Assembly (NCBI RefSeq): GCF_004745575.1
Contig: NZ_RPEM01000007.1
Location: 106,661-170,660, forward strand
DNA length: 64,000 nucleotides
Direction of reading: 5' to 3'
Origin: Pseudotabrizicola sediminis
Lineage (GTDB): Bacteria > Pseudomonadota > Alphaproteobacteria > Rhodobacterales > Rhodobacteraceae
The notes under the pieces were generated by a model. It saw nothing but the letters and a program-made list of their open reading frames with translations, was not told the origin of the DNA and did not search any database. A program made the position numbers and the translations under genes. Position 1 is the first letter of the stretch. The number at the start of each line of letters is the position of its first letter. This document shows positions 1 through 10,839 of this stretch, in pieces.

Positions 1-2
1 GG

Positions 3-935
<933 letters not shown>

Positions 936-937
936 GA

Positions 938-1606
938 ATGTCCGACTATTCCACCACCCGTGCCAGGGTCGAAGACTACTTCGACCGCAGCGCCACCAAA
1001 GTGTGGGAGCGTCTGTGCTCTGACGCGCCGGTCAGCCGTATCCGGCAGACCGTGCGCGCAGGCCGCGATGCGATGCGCGCGACCATGCTGGCGCAACTGC
1101 CTGCCGACCTGACAGGCGCGCGTGTGCTGGATGCCGGGTGTGGCACCGGGCTGATGACGGCTGAACTGGCGGCGCGCGGGGCGCAGGTGGTGGCGGTGGA
1201 TATTTCGCCGCAGCTGATTGCCATTGCGCAAGACCGGCTGGAGCCGCGCTTTGCGGATCAGGTGACCTTTGCCGCCGGGGACATGACGGACGAGGGCTTG
1301 GGCAGCTTTGACCATGTCATCGCGATGGACAGCCTGATCTATTACAACGGTACCGACATTGCCGCGATCCTGCACCAGCTGGCGCGGCGCACACGGGGGG
1401 GCATCGTGTTCACCGTGGCCCCGCGCACGCCGTTCCTGATGACCTTCTTCACGCTTGGCAAGGTGTTCCCGCGCGCCGACCGCTCACCCATCATGATCCC
1501 GCATGCCTTTGACGCGCTTGCAAAATCCACTGGCCCGGGGCTGGCGCGCGTGGGGCGGATCAGCAGTGGGTTCTACATCAGCGAATGTCTGGAGTACCGG
1601 CCATGA
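938..1606 (+). CDS. bchM: Magnesium-protoporphyrin IX O-methyltransferase BchM
   Basis: SAM-dependent methyltransferase that esterifies the ring C propionate of Mg-protoporphyrin IX, making the substrate of the AcsF cyclase encoded downstream. The glycine-rich SAM motif VLDAGCGTG lies at residues 63-71 of a 222-residue protein, the usual size. The ATG at 938 lies 2 bases after the bchL stop. An in-frame TTG at 932 overlapping bchL would add two residues and cannot be excluded. Its stop overlaps the lhaA start (ATGA), which suggests translational coupling. Confidence 0.95.
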   Translation: MSDYSTTRARVEDYFDRSATKVWERLCSDAPVSRIRQTVRAGRDAMRATMLAQLPADLTGARVLDAGCGTGLMTAELAARGAQVVAVDISPQLIAIAQDRLEPRFADQVTFAAGDMTDEGLGSFDHVIAMDSLIYYNGTDIAAILHQLARRTRGGIVFTVAPRTPFLMTFFTLGKVFPRADRSPIMIPHAFDALAKSTGPGLARVGRISSGFYISECLEYRP

Positions 1607-3042
1607 TCCTGCGCAAGAAGGACATCGCAAAGCTTGGGTCTGGCTGGATGCCCTTTGCCGATGCCGCCTCTGAGGGGCTGCCGTTGGGGCAGCTGTTGCG
1701 GCTGTCGCTGTTCCAGATTTCGGTCGGGATGGCGACGGTGCTGCTTTTGGGCACGCTGAACCGGGTGATGATTGTCGAGCTGTCGCTGCCTGCGATGCTG
1801 GTGGCACTGATGATCGCCATTCCGGTGCTGGTGGCCCCATTCCGCGCGTTCCTCGGCCACCGCAGCGACACCCACCGCTCTGCCATCGGGTGGAAGCGGG
1901 TGCCTTACCTGTGGTTCGGCAGCCTGTGGCAGATGGGCGGCCTTGCGGTGATGCCCTTTGCGCTGATCGTGCTGTCGGGCGACCAATATCTTGGCCCGCG
2001 TTGGGCGGGTGAGGTGCTGGCCGCACTGGCGTTTCTGATGACAGGCGTTGGCATGCACATGACCCAGACCGCCGGGCTGGCGCTGGCCGCCGACCGCGCG
2101 AGTGATGAGACGCGGCCGCGTGTCGTGGCGCTTTTGTACATCATGTTCCTTGTCGGCATGGGCGTGTCGGCGGTGATCGTCGGCTGGCTTTTGCGCGATT
2201 ACGACCCGATCACGCTGGTCCGTGTGGTGCAGGGTTGTGGTGCGGCGACGCTGGTTCTGAACATCATCGCCCTGTGGAAGCAGGAAAAGGTCGCGCCGAT
2301 GACGAAGGCGCAGCGCGAGGAACCACGCCCGCAGTTCCGCGATGCATGGGCGGACCTGATGGCCGGCGGCACCGCCGGGCGGCTTCTGGCGGTGGTCATG
2401 CTGGGAACGCTGGCGTTCCAGATGCAGGACGTGCTGCTGGAACCCTACGGCGGCGAGATCCTTGGCCTGTCGGTCGGGGCCACCACACTGCTGACCGCCG
2501 CCTGGGCGGCGGGGGCGCTGATCGGCTTTCTGCTGGCGGCGCGCTGGCTGACGCGCGGGCTGGACCCCTACCGGATGGCGGCACGCGGCATTCTGGCCGG
2601 AGTGGCCGCGTTTTCCTGCATCATCTTTGCAGCCCCGCTGGACAGCACGCTGATCTTCTATACCGGCGCTTTCGGCATCGGCTTTGGCGGCGGGCTGTTC
2701 GGCATCTCGACCTTGACCGCCGCGATGACCATGCCCGCGCGCGGGCTGGCGGGGGCTGGTCTGGCGCTTGGCGCCTGGGGCGCGGCGCAGGCGACGGCTG
2801 CGGGCCTTGCCATCCTGATCGGCGGCACCCTGCGTGATCTGGTCAGCCATCTGGCCACCAGCGGCAAACTGGGGGCGCTCACCGACCCGAGCATCGGCTA
2901 TTCAGCCGTTTATCATCTTGAAATCGTACTACTTTTTGCGACCCTTGTCGTGCTTGGCCCCTTGGTCAAGCTTGGCATCCTGACCTCACCGAAACCGGAG
3001 GCCGACGCGGGCAAACTTGCCCTCGCCGACTTCCCAACCTGA
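1603..3042 (+). CDS. lhaA: LhaA/PucC-family light-harvesting complex assembly protein
   Basis: Polytopic membrane protein of the BCH/PucC branch of the major facilitator superfamily, needed for assembly of light-harvesting complex 1. It has about twelve hydrophobic segments and PucC-like blocks such as [19 protein letters not shown] near residue 90 and a GFGGGLFG segment. The start at 1603 (MILRKK...) overlaps the bchM stop and gives 479 residues, close to LhaA of Rhodobacter. An upstream in-frame ATG at 1585 lies deep inside bchM and is less likely. Its position between bchM and puhA is the conserved one, which favours LhaA over the paralogue PucC. Confidence 0.93.
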   Translation: MILRKKDIAKLGSGWMPFADAASEGLPLGQLLRLSLFQISVGMATVLLLGTLNRVMIVELSLPAMLVALMIAIPVLVAPFRAFLGHRSDTHRSAIGWKRVPYLWFGSLWQMGGLAVMPFALIVLSGDQYLGPRWAGEVLAALAFLMTGVGMHMTQTAGLALAADRASDETRPRVVALLYIMFLVGMGVSAVIVGWLLRDYDPITLVRVVQGCGAATLVLNIIALWKQEKVAPMTKAQREEPRPQFRDAWADLMAGGTAGRLLAVVMLGTLAFQMQDVLLEPYGGEILGLSVGATTLLTAAWAAGALIGFLLAARWLTRGLDPYRMAARGILAGVAAFSCIIFAAPLDSTLIFYTGAFGIGFGGGLFGISTLTAAMTMPARGLAGAGLALGAWGAAQATAAGLAILIGGTLRDLVSHLATSGKLGALTDPSIGYSAVYHLEIVLLFATLVVLGPLVKLGILTSPKPEADAGKLALADFPT

Positions 3043-3058
3043 CGCGGAGGACCATTCC

Positions 3059-3826
3059 ATGGTTGGCGTAAACTTCTTTGGCAATTTCGACCTGGCAAGC
3101 CTGTCGATCTGGCTGTTCTGGGGCTTTTTTGCCCTGCTGATCTATTACCTGCAAACTGAAAACATGCGCGAAGGCTATCCGCTGGAAACCGAAGATGGCT
3201 TGCCCGCCCCCAATCAGGGGCCCTTCCCGGTGCCCAAGCCGAAAACCTTCCTGTTGCCGAATGGCAAAGGCACCCTGCTGATGCCATCGGCCGAGAATGA
3301 GGATGCGCATCGCCGCACCGATCTGGCTCTGGCCCGCACCGCGGTGTCCGAAGGTTTTCCGCATGCGCCCACCGGCAACCCGATGCTCGATGGCGTCGGT
3401 CCTGCCTCGTGGACCCCGCGCCGGGATGAGCCGGAACTGGATGCCCATGGCCATGCCAAGATCGTGCCGATGGCACAGGCCAAGGGCTTTGCCGTCAGCG
3501 CCGGGCGTGACCCGCGCGGTCTGCCGGTGCAGGCAGCCGATCTGGAAGTGGTGGGCCGCGTCAGCGACATGTGGGTCGATGCCCCCGAACAGCTGGTCCG
3601 CTATCTGGAAGTCGAGCTCAACACCGGCGAACGCCGCCTGATCCCGATGACGATGGCGCGGATCTGGGCCGACCGGGTGCGCGTGCGCTCGATCACCTCG
3701 GACCATTTCGCGAACATTCCGGCCACCAAATCGCTGACCACGGTGACCAAGCTCGAGGAAGACAAGATCTCGGCCTATGTCGCCTCGGGCTGGATGTATG
3801 CCACGAACCGCAAGCACGGGCTCTGA
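3059..3826 (+). CDS. puhA: Photosynthetic reaction centre H subunit
   Basis: H subunit of the type II reaction centre, which caps the cytoplasmic face of L/M and tunes electron and proton transfer to quinone QB. The N-terminus [15 protein letters not shown], one transmembrane helix at about residues 13-31 and the following [11 protein letters not shown] block are hallmarks; the rest is the cytoplasmic beta-barrel domain. A GCGGAGG ribosome site precedes the ATG. The protein has 255 residues. An in-frame upstream ATG inside the lhaA end is rejected because the N-terminus is so conserved. Confidence 0.98.
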   Translation: MVGVNFFGNFDLASLSIWLFWGFFALLIYYLQTENMREGYPLETEDGLPAPNQGPFPVPKPKTFLLPNGKGTLLMPSAENEDAHRRTDLALARTAVSEGFPHAPTGNPMLDGVGPASWTPRRDEPELDAHGHAKIVPMAQAKGFAVSAGRDPRGLPVQAADLEVVGRVSDMWVDAPEQLVRYLEVELNTGERRLIPMTMARIWADRVRVRSITSDHFANIPATKSLTTVTKLEEDKISAYVASGWMYATNRKHGL

Positions 3827-3892
3827 TCAAGAAGGGGGGCGGCGCGCGCCCGCGCCGCCCCGTCTTAACCTAGCAGATACGGAGGGTTCGAG

Positions 3893-4531
3893 ATGTCGGA
3901 CCATAACAAAGATTTTGATTTCGAACTGATGCCCGGCGTCCCCGCCGGTCTGCCAAAAGGCGAAGAGATCCTGTGGCAGGGCAAGGCGCAGGCCATGGCC
4001 CTTGCGCGGGAAGCCTACAAGATCAACTGGATCGCAGGCTACATGCTGATCGTCGTGCTCTGGCGCGCGGGCGGGGCCTATGCCGATGGCGGCACCGCGC
4101 TGATGCTGGCCACTGGCCTGCCCTATCTGGTGCTGGCGGTTGCGGCTTACGGCGTGATCTACCTGCTGGCATGGGCACAGGCCCGCGCCTCGATCTACAC
4201 TATCACATCCGCCCGCGTCATCATGCGGATCGGGGCAGCGCTGCCCGTAACTTATACGATTCCCTTTGTGCGCATCGCCACCGCTCGGCTGGACCTGAAA
4301 CCCGGCGGCACCGGCACGATTGCCATCGAGATCACCGATGGTGTCCGGCTGTCCTATGCCGTGCTGTGGCCGCACCTGCGCCCCGGCTTTGCGCGTGTGA
4401 CCCAGCCCGCCTTCCGCTGCATCCCCGATGCGCAGAACGTGGCGCGTCTGCTGGCCGATGCCGCGCAGGCCAAGCTGAATGAACCCGTTGTCACCGTGGC
4501 CCCGTCGGGTGCCATGCTGGCCGCCGAATAA
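3893..4531 (+). CDS. puhB: Photosynthetic complex assembly protein PuhB
   Basis: Membrane-bound assembly factor for the reaction centre, 212 residues. Two hydrophobic segments lie at about residues 46-62 and 68-95, followed by a bacterial PH-like region (YTITSARVIMRIG...). A TACGGAGGG ribosome site sits just before the ATG. It lies in the invariant puhA-puhB-puhC order, which supports the assignment more than any single motif. No catalytic motif is expected. Confidence 0.92.
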   Translation: MSDHNKDFDFELMPGVPAGLPKGEEILWQGKAQAMALAREAYKINWIAGYMLIVVLWRAGGAYADGGTALMLATGLPYLVLAVAAYGVIYLLAWAQARASIYTITSARVIMRIGAALPVTYTIPFVRIATARLDLKPGGTGTIAIEITDGVRLSYAVLWPHLRPGFARVTQPAFRCIPDAQNVARLLADAAQAKLNEPVVTVAPSGAMLAAE

Positions 4532-4544
4532 GGGGGGCGCAGAC

Positions 4545-5012
4545 ATGGCACAATTCCGCACCCTCGCCGACCGCCCTTCGCCCGAACGCGAGATGATCCC
4601 GCGGGTTCTTCTCTGGGCGATGTTCGGGCTTGCGATGATCACGCTGACCATCGTCAGCCTGTCGGTCCTGACCGACCACCCGCATGTGGGTGTTCCGCCA
4701 GCCGCTACCGTCGTACAAGAACGGTGGCTGGTTCTTGAAGGCCAGTCAGCACAGGCGGTTGTGGTCCGCGATGCTGACGGCACCCTGTTGATGGATCTGC
4801 CGCATGGTGGTTTTATCACGGTGATCCAGTCTGCCATGGCGCGCGCGCGTCTGGTGGCCAAGGTCGAAGGCAACCCACCCATGCGGGTTGTGCGCTATGA
4901 CAACGGCCGCCTTGTGGCCGAAGATCCGACCACGGGCTGGAGCGCAGAGCTTTATGCCTTTGGCGGCGACAACAAAGCCGCGTTCGAACGGCTGCTCGAT
5001 CAAACAAAATAA
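4545..5012 (+). CDS. puhC: Photosynthetic complex assembly protein PuhC
   Basis: Assembly factor with one N-terminal transmembrane helix (about residues 22-44) and a periplasmic remainder, 155 residues in all. In Rhodobacter, PuhC affects reaction centre and LH1 organisation. The ATG at 4545 follows AAGGGGGG at 13 bases from the puhB stop. A longer in-frame ORF running back into puhB is rejected. The C-terminal half resembles the conserved PuhC block (RLVAEDPTTGWSAELYAFG). Confidence 0.9.
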   Translation: MAQFRTLADRPSPEREMIPRVLLWAMFGLAMITLTIVSLSVLTDHPHVGVPPAATVVQERWLVLEGQSAQAVVVRDADGTLLMDLPHGGFITVIQSAMARARLVAKVEGNPPMRVVRYDNGRLVAEDPTTGWSAELYAFGGDNKAAFERLLDQTK

Positions 5013-5025
5013 GGGAACCAGACCA

Positions 5026-5322
5026 ATGGGAATCTTCAATAAAATAAAGGAACAGGTGCCCTGCACCGTCGAGGTCAGTCACCGGTTTGAAGCACTGCAT
5101 GCGCATGTCAGGTTCAACAACGGCGCCGTCATCCATCCGGGCGACGAGGTGCTGGTGCATGGTGCACCGGTGCTGGCCGCTTATGGTGAGCTGATCATCG
5201 AGGACCGCGTCGCCACCATCACCCGCGCAACCTGGTTGGAACGCCAGTGGGTCAAGCTGACCGGCGATCTGGATTTCATGGAACTGTGCGAGTTTTCGTT
5301 TTCAGAGGAGCTGACGGTATGA
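5026..5322 (+). CDS. bciE: BciE, small auxiliary subunit of the aerobic cyclase
   Basis: A 98-residue soluble protein between puhC and acsF. In alphaproteobacteria the O2-dependent Mg-protoporphyrin monomethylester cyclase AcsF needs a small partner of this size encoded immediately upstream, named BciE; position and size match that family. It has no cofactor motif and ends with an acidic stretch. The stop overlaps the acsF start (ATGA), so the two are probably made in a fixed ratio. The short upstream in-frame extension lies inside puhC and is ignored. The call rests on synteny and recalled family features, not a search. Confidence 0.83.
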   Translation: MGIFNKIKEQVPCTVEVSHRFEALHAHVRFNNGAVIHPGDEVLVHGAPVLAAYGELIIEDRVATITRATWLERQWVKLTGDLDFMELCEFSFSEELTV

Positions 5323-6431
5323 AAGACGCAACACTGGAAGCCGCACACGACACCACACATGGCGAATTGCACGCCGAGCTCGCGGGCAAGTTCGACACCA
5401 CCGCGATGGCGACCGACGCCACCTTGCTCAACCCGCGCTTTTACACCACCGATTTCGACGAGATGGACCGCATCGATGTCACTCCGGTGCGCGCGGAATG
5501 GGATGTGCTGATCGCGCAGATGAAGTCAGACCCCAACAAGGGCCATTTCAAGAAAAACGCCGACTGGGACCACGTGGACTGGGCCGGGATGGAGCCGCAT
5601 CTGCGCGCCGAATTCATCGACTTCCTTGTGTCGTCCTGCACAGCCGAGTTTTCGGGCTGCGTGCTCTACAAGGAAATGAAGCGCCGCGGCAACAACCCCG
5701 ACATCTGCGAGCTGTTCAACTACATGGCGCGCGACGAGGCGCGGCATGCAGGCTTCATCAACGATGCCCTGCGCGAAGCCGGTGTGGCGGTGAACCTCGG
5801 CTTTCTGACCAAGGCCAAGAAATACACCTATTTCCGGCCCAAGTTCATCTATTACGCCACCTACCTGTCGGAAAAGATCGGCTATGCCCGCTACATCACC
5901 ATCTACCGGCATCTGGAGGCGCATCCCGAACAGCGCTTCCACCCGATCTTCAAATGGTTCAAGGAATGGTGCAACGACGAATTCAGCCATGGCGAAGCCT
6001 TCGCCTTGCTGATGCGCACCGACCCCAAGCTGACCACCACATGGCAGAACAAGCTGTGGATCCGGTTCTTCCTGACTGCCGTCTATTCCACCATGTGGGT
6101 GCGCGACCATGCCCGCAAGGATTTCCACGAGGCGCTGGGGGTGGACATCGACTGGTATGACCAGGAAGTGTTCCGCAAAACGTCGGCCATTGCGCGGCAG
6201 GTGTTCCCGGTGGAAATCGACATCAACCACCCGCGCTGGATTCCGGGCCTGCGCCGCATGAACGCGGCCATGCTGGATATGGAGCGCGGGCGCAAGCAGG
6301 GCGGGCTTTCGGGCCGGATGACCAATGCCTGGGGCACGGCGCGCGCCCTTGCGGCCTTTGTCTCGCTCTACACGATCCCGGTCATCAAGACGACGCCGCC
6401 CGTATCGGTGCGGCTGGAGCCGGCGTATTGA
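5319..6431 (+). CDS. acsF: Mg-protoporphyrin IX monomethylester oxidative cyclase AcsF
   Basis: Diiron oxygenase that forms ring E of bacteriochlorophyll using O2. Iron ligands are visible in a ferritin-like fold: E110 (TAEFSG), E140-x2-H143 (DEARH) and E221-x2-H224 (DEFSH). The protein has 370 residues, normal for the family. It overlaps bciE by four bases; a 99-base gap containing a hairpin separates it from puhE. Having acsF here implies pigment synthesis under oxygen, typical of aerobic phototrophs. Whether the anaerobic cyclase BchE also exists cannot be seen in this window. Confidence 0.97.
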   Translation: MKDATLEAAHDTTHGELHAELAGKFDTTAMATDATLLNPRFYTTDFDEMDRIDVTPVRAEWDVLIAQMKSDPNKGHFKKNADWDHVDWAGMEPHLRAEFIDFLVSSCTAEFSGCVLYKEMKRRGNNPDICELFNYMARDEARHAGFINDALREAGVAVNLGFLTKAKKYTYFRPKFIYYATYLSEKIGYARYITIYRHLEAHPEQRFHPIFKWFKEWCNDEFSHGEAFALLMRTDPKLTTTWQNKLWIRFFLTAVYSTMWVRDHARKDFHEALGVDIDWYDQEVFRKTSAIARQVFPVEIDINHPRWIPGLRRMNAAMLDMERGRKQGGLSGRMTNAWGTARALAAFVSLYTIPVIKTTPPVSVRLEPAY

Positions 6432-6470
6432 CCGATCGCCATCATATCGCCGCGACAGCGGTGATTGCGG

Positions 6471-6494
6471 CGACAGGATGGGCGCGTCCTGTCG
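6471..6494 (+). other. Hairpin in the acsF-puhE gap
   Basis: A perfect 8-base inverted repeat (CGACAGGA / TCCTGTCG, 8-base loop) lies inside the only sizeable gap between acsF and puhE. There is no following T-run, so it is not a standard terminator. It could act in mRNA processing or stability, separating acsF expression from puhE-hemA. Only the symmetry is certain. Confidence 0.45.
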
Positions 6495-6530
6495 CAGCGT
6501 GTGGCCCCTCTGGACACAGGGGGGCCACGC

Positions 6531-7379
6531 ATGACTGACGCATGGACCCTGACCAACCCGTGGATTGCAGCACTTTCGGCCATCTTCCTGTGGTGGTTTT
6601 CGACCGGCATCATCCTGTGGCGCGTGCGCCGGGCGGACAATTCCGGCCAGGACGCGCATCTGTGGTCGGTTCTGCTGGGCCTGCCGCTGCTGCTGGCGGG
6701 GATCATCGGGCTGAACGAGACGCGGGCCGACACCTCGGCCATCGGGGCCTATCTTGCCTTTCTTTCGGCGCTGGCGGTCTGGGGCTGGGTTGAGCTGGCC
6801 TTCCTGTCCGGCATCATCGCCGGGCCGAACATCCGGGCTTGCCCCGCAGATGCGCCGCTTGCGGACCGCTTCTTTCGCGCCATCGGCACAATCCTGTGGC
6901 ACGAGTTGCTGCTGATCGCCCTGCTGATCGCCATCCTGATCCTGACCCGTGACGCCGCCAATATCTTTGGCCTGTGGACCTTTGCCATCCTGTTCTTCGC
7001 CCGGATCTCGGCCAAGCTGAACCTGTTCTTCGGCGTGCCGCGCATCCATACCGAATTCCTGCCCCGCCCGCTGGCACATCTGGCCAGCCATTTCCGTCGC
7101 GCGCCGATGAACTGGGTGTTCCCGCTGTCGATTACCGCGCTCAGCTACGCCTCCTACTGCTTTCTGGAGCGCGCCATGACCGCCAGCACCGATGGCACGC
7201 TGATCGGCTTTACCCTTCTGTCCGCCCTGACCCTGCTCGCGCTTCTGGAGCATTGGTTCATGGTCATCCCGCTTCCTGACCAGAAGCTCTGGCGCTGGAT
7301 GCTGCCCGAGCGCAAATCGCAACCGCAGGCGATGCAGACCCTGCACCCGACGTTGAAAGAGAAGACCCATGGACTTTGA
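6531..7379 (+). CDS. puhE: Photosynthetic complex assembly protein 2 (PuhE)
   Basis: Polytopic inner-membrane protein of about eight hydrophobic segments, 282 residues. PuhE modulates bacteriochlorophyll production and complex assembly in Rhodobacter and normally lies between acsF and hemA, as here. The ATG at 6531 ([11 protein letters not shown]) is chosen over an upstream in-frame codon because the extra 22 residues are polar and the upstream stretch holds a hairpin. Its end overlaps the hemA start by 11 bases. Confidence 0.9.
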   Translation: MTDAWTLTNPWIAALSAIFLWWFSTGIILWRVRRADNSGQDAHLWSVLLGLPLLLAGIIGLNETRADTSAIGAYLAFLSALAVWGWVELAFLSGIIAGPNIRACPADAPLADRFFRAIGTILWHELLLIALLIAILILTRDAANIFGLWTFAILFFARISAKLNLFFGVPRIHTEFLPRPLAHLASHFRRAPMNWVFPLSITALSYASYCFLERAMTASTDGTLIGFTLLSALTLLALLEHWFMVIPLPDQKLWRWMLPERKSQPQAMQTLHPTLKEKTHGL

Positions 7380-8580
7380 CGCCCTCTTCACCAGCCATCT
7401 GGATATCCTGAAAGCTGAAGGCAATTACCGCGTCTTTGCCGATCTGGAACGCCGCTGCGGCAATTTTCCGCGCGCCGACAACCACAAGGACGGGGCGCTG
7501 CGCGATGTGACCGTCTGGTGTTCCAACGACTATCTGGGCATGGGCCAGAACCCGAAAGTGGTGAATGCGATGGTCGATGCCGTGCGCGCCTGTGGCACGG
7601 GTGCCGGCGGCACCCGCAACATCGGCGGCACCAACCACCACCATATCTTGCTGGAATCCGAACTGGCCGATCTGCACGGCAAGGACGCGGCGCTTCTGTT
7701 CACCTCTGGCTATGTGTCGAACTGGGCCGCGCTTGGCACCCTTGGCGCGCGAATTCCGGGTGCTGTGATCCTGTCGGATGAGAAAAACCACGCGTCGATG
7801 ATCGAAGGCATCCGCCATTCCCGCGCCGACAAGGTGCTGTGGCGCCACAACGATTGGCGTGACCTGGACCGCAAGCTGCATGCCGTGGGCGACCGGCCCA
7901 AGATCGTGGCGTTCGAGAGCGTCTATTCCATGGATGGCGATGTCGCGCCGATCCGCGAGATTGTCGAGGTTTGCGAGGCCCATGGCGCGCTGTCCTATAT
8001 CGACGAAGTCCATGCCGTCGGCATGTACGGCCCGCGCGGTGGCGGCGTGACAGAGCGTGAGGGGCTCGCCCACCGCATCGACCTGATCGAGGGCACATTG
8101 GGCAAGGCCTTTGGCTGCGTCGGCGGCTATATCACCGGATCGGCCCCGCTGGTCGATTTCATCCGCAGCTTTTCCAGCGGGTTCATCTTCACCACCGCCC
8201 TGCCCCCGGCGGTTGCCGCTGCGGCCACCGCGTCGATCAAGCACCTCAAGACGTCATCGTCCGAGCGTGCCGCACAGGCCGACCGAGTGGCCCTGCTGCG
8301 CGCCCGCCTTGATGCCGCAGGCATCCCGCATCTGGAAAACGACAGCCACATCATCCCGGTGATGATCGGCGATCCGGTCAAGTGCAAGATGATCAGCGAC
8401 ATCCTGATGAACGACTGGGGCATCTATGTGCAGCCGATCAACTATCCCACCGTGCCAAAGGGCACTGAACGGCTGCGCATCACCCCCGGACCGCTGCATT
8501 CCGACGCCGATATCGATCATCTGGTCACGGCTCTGGCCTCGCTCTGGCGGCAATGTGCCCTTGCCCTTGCCGTTGCCTGA
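7369..8580 (+). CDS. hemA: 5-aminolevulinate synthase
   Basis: PLP enzyme of the C4 pathway condensing glycine and succinyl-CoA into 5-aminolevulinate, the first tetrapyrrole precursor for haem and bacteriochlorophyll. It has 403 residues. The PLP lysine is K246 in [14 protein letters not shown], and the aspartate-containing [12 protein letters not shown] block is at about 210-221. It overlaps puhE by 11 bases, coupling it to the photosynthesis operon; Rhodobacter species often carry a second ALA synthase elsewhere (hemT). Confidence 0.97.
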   Translation: MDFDALFTSHLDILKAEGNYRVFADLERRCGNFPRADNHKDGALRDVTVWCSNDYLGMGQNPKVVNAMVDAVRACGTGAGGTRNIGGTNHHHILLESELADLHGKDAALLFTSGYVSNWAALGTLGARIPGAVILSDEKNHASMIEGIRHSRADKVLWRHNDWRDLDRKLHAVGDRPKIVAFESVYSMDGDVAPIREIVEVCEAHGALSYIDEVHAVGMYGPRGGGVTEREGLAHRIDLIEGTLGKAFGCVGGYITGSAPLVDFIRSFSSGFIFTTALPPAVAAAATASIKHLKTSSSERAAQADRVALLRARLDAAGIPHLENDSHIIPVMIGDPVKCKMISDILMNDWGIYVQPINYPTVPKGTERLRITPGPLHSDADIDHLVTALASLWRQCALALAVA

Positions 8581-8722
8581 AACCGCGTCTGAAACGCAGT
8601 GCCCCTGCTTGCGGTTTCATCGGTCTGCAAAAAGATACTCGACGCCAGCACGCGCGCGTGACTTGCCTTTTCGCAATCGGGATGCATTTGTATCCCATAG
8701 AATTCACTTCGGAGGATCCCTT

Positions 8723-9205
8723 ATGAAACTCGCTATGACTGCCCTGACTTTCGCCTCGCTCGCCTTTGCTGTGCCCGCCATGGCCCAGGATGCGACCGGG
8801 GATGCGGCTGCCGGGGAACGTGTGTTCAACAAGTGCCAGACCTGCCATGTCATCGCAGATGCCGATGGCACCGTCCTTGGTGGCCGCAATGCCAAAACCG
8901 GGCCAAACCTCTACGGCCTGCCGGGCCGCGCTGCCGGTAACCAGGCCGATTTCAAGGGCTACGGCCCGTCGCTCGTGGCGCTTGGCGAAACCGGCTTTAC
9001 CTGGGATGAGGCAAGCTTTGTCGAATACGTCGCTGACCCGGCCAAGTTCCTGAAAGCCAAGCTAGACAACAGCGCCCGCTCGAAAATGAGCTTCAAGCTC
9101 GGCAACGCCAAAGAGCAGGCCGACGTCTGGGCCTATATCGCCTCGCTGTCGCCCGCCGTGGAACCAGCAGCTGAAGGCGAAGCTGCACCGGCTGCCACGA
9201 ACTGA
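8723..9205 (+). CDS. cycA: Cytochrome c2, periplasmic electron carrier
   Basis: Soluble class I c-type cytochrome that re-reduces the photo-oxidised reaction centre from cytochrome bc1. A signal peptide of about 21 residues ends in AMA. Haem attachment is C38-Q-T-C41-H42 and the axial methionine lies in ARSKMSF. The protein has 160 residues, with a short Ala/Glu/Pro-rich tail after the final helix. A GGAGGAT ribosome site precedes the ATG. It closes the photosynthesis gene cluster and is followed by a strong terminator. Confidence 0.96.
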   Translation: MKLAMTALTFASLAFAVPAMAQDATGDAAAGERVFNKCQTCHVIADADGTVLGGRNAKTGPNLYGLPGRAAGNQADFKGYGPSLVALGETGFTWDEASFVEYVADPAKFLKAKLDNSARSKMSFKLGNAKEQADVWAYIASLSPAVEPAAEGEAAPAATN

Positions 9206-9225
9206 TCTGACGCCGGCATCAAGTC

Positions 9226-9254
9226 AAAGGCCCCGGCGCGATCCGGGGCCTTTT
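9226..9254 (+). terminator. Rho-independent terminator after cycA
   Basis: An 8-bp stem (GGCCCCGG / CCGGGGCC) with a 6-base loop and a following TTTT sits 20 bases after cycA and marks the right end of the photosynthesis cluster. Confidence 0.88.
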
Positions 9255-9397
9255 GGTTTATCGACTGGTGTGCGCCGCTATGGATCAACTCACTGTGGCG
9301 CGTGCCCGTCAGGTCACTGCACCACGGCCAAATGAATTCACAAATCCTTAACGTTCGCTTTTTTTCGAAGCATTCCCCCAGTGTTACACGCCCCGGC

Positions 9398-10093
9398 TCA
9401 CACTGAAACCGTGGCCTTCAGCACCTCTTTTGACAGGGTCGCCTTGTCCCCTTCCAGCGCCACCTCGCCGCGTTTGAGCACATAGAAGCGGTCGGCCAGA
9501 CCATAGGCAAAGTCGAAATACTGCTCGACCAGAATGATCGCCATATCGCCTTTGCCCTTCAGATACTCGATCACCCGCCCGATCTGCTGGATGATGTTGG
9601 GCTGGATGCCTTCCGTCGGCTCGTCCAGCAGCAGCACACGCGGCTTCATGATCATGGCCCGGGCAATCGCAAGCTGCTGCTGCTGCCCGCCCGACAGATC
9701 GCCGCCGCGCCGATGCAGGAATTCTTTCAGGATGGGAAACAGCTCGAAGATCTCATCCGGAATGCGATGCTCCACCCGCGGCAGCAGCGCATAGGCGGTT
9801 TCCATATTCTCGCGCACCGTCAGCAGCGGAAAGATCATCCGCCCCTGCGGCACGACCGCCAGGCCGCGCCGCGCCATCGCCTGTGGCGGCACCACCGGCA
9901 CCGGCTCATCCGCCAGCCACAGCTTTCCACCTGATCGCGGATGCGTCCCCGCAAGCGCTTTCAGCAGCGAGGTCTTGCCGACCCCGTTGGTCCCCATCAC
10001 GCAGGTCACCTCCCCGGCCCGCGCCTCCATCGAGATGCCATGCAGGATCTGGCTGCCGCCATAGTGCAGGGTCAGGTTTTCGGTTCTGATCAT
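9398..10093 (-). CDS. urtE: Urea ABC transporter ATP-binding protein UrtE
   Basis: Second ATPase of the UrtABCDE urea importer (branched-chain amino acid type), 231 residues. Walker A is GTNGVGKT, the signature is LSGGQQQQ, and Walker [10 protein letters not shown] continues into the IQPNII block characteristic of UrtE. It is the last gene of the urt operon and overlaps urtD by four bases. Confidence 0.95.
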   Translation of the reverse strand: MIRTENLTLHYGGSQILHGISMEARAGEVTCVMGTNGVGKTSLLKALAGTHPRSGGKLWLADEPVPVVPPQAMARRGLAVVPQGRMIFPLLTVRENMETAYALLPRVEHRIPDEIFELFPILKEFLHRRGGDLSGGQQQQLAIARAMIMKPRVLLLDEPTEGIQPNIIQQIGRVIEYLKGKGDMAIILVEQYFDFAYGLADRFYVLKRGEVALEGDKATLSKEVLKATVSV

Positions 10094-10839
10094 CGCTCGG
10101 ACCGCCCCAGATAAACGTCGATCACCTGCGGGTTGCGGGTGACATGGTCCAGACTGCCCTCGGCCAGCACAGACCCTTCGTGCAGCACGGTGACCTTGCA
10201 GTTCAGGCGGCGCACGAATTCCATGTCATGCTCCACCACCACCACCGCGCGGGTGCGCGCAAGGTCCACCAGCAGCCGCGTGGTATGCTCCCGCTCTGCC
10301 AGCGTCATGCCGGCTGCGGGTTCATCGACCAGCAAGAGCTGCGGCTCCTGCGCCAGCAGCATGCCGATTTCCAGCCATTGCTTTTGCCCGTGACTCAGCT
10401 CGCCTGACTTGCGGGCAAGCGCGTCACCCAGACCCACCTCTTCGGCCAGTTCCGCCACGCGAGCATGATCAGCAGGTTTGGGCGACCAGAACAGCACCGC
10501 CAGCGGCCCGCGCTGCGCTTTCAGCGCCATCATCAGATTGTCGGCGACCGTCTGATCCTCGAACACCGTAGGCCGCTGAAACTTGCGGCCTACACCCGCG
10601 CGCGCGATCTGCGCCTCGGACATCGACAGCAGCGATTGCAACCGATCCCCCCACAGCACCTTGCCCTCATCGGGGCGGGTCTTGCCTGTGACAATATCCA
10701 TGAACGTCGTCTTGCCCGCGCCGTTCGGCCCGATGATCGCGCGCAGCTCTGCCGGGCCGATGGAAAAGGACAGGTTGTTGATGGCGCGAAACCCGTCAAA
10801 GGTGACCGACACGCCAGAGACTTCCAGAAGCTGCGTCAT
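10090..10839 (-). CDS. urtD: Urea ABC transporter ATP-binding protein UrtD
   Basis: First ATPase of the urea importer, 249 residues, LivG-like. Walker A GPNGAGKT, signature [11 protein letters not shown] (the LSHGQKQ variant is typical of UrtD) and Walker [12 protein letters not shown] are present. It overlaps both neighbours by four bases, consistent with tightly coupled translation. Confidence 0.95.
   Translation of the reverse strand: MTQLLEVSGVSVTFDGFRAINNLSFSIGPAELRAIIGPNGAGKTTFMDIVTGKTRPDEGKVLWGDRLQSLLSMSEAQIARAGVGRKFQRPTVFEDQTVADNLMMALKAQRGPLAVLFWSPKPADHARVAELAEEVGLGDALARKSGELSHGQKQWLEIGMLLAQEPQLLLVDEPAAGMTLAEREHTTRLLVDLARTRAVVVVEHDMEFVRRLNCKVTVLHEGSVLAEGSLDHVTRNPQVIDVYLGRSER

Noticed and set aside
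1573-2850. Long minus-strand open frame (425 codons) opposite lhaA
   Set aside because: Gln/Arg/His-rich composition and full overlap with the well-identified lhaA show it is a frame shadow of GC-rich DNA. The same applies to long opposite frames at 5526-7424, 12277-14244, 18359-19870, 38835-39920, 51191-52159 and 60835-62832.
6497-6520. PpsR/CrtJ site TGT-N12-ACA before puhE
   Set aside because: The nearest TGT and ACA triplets are 11 or 13 bases apart, not 12, and no second copy is present.
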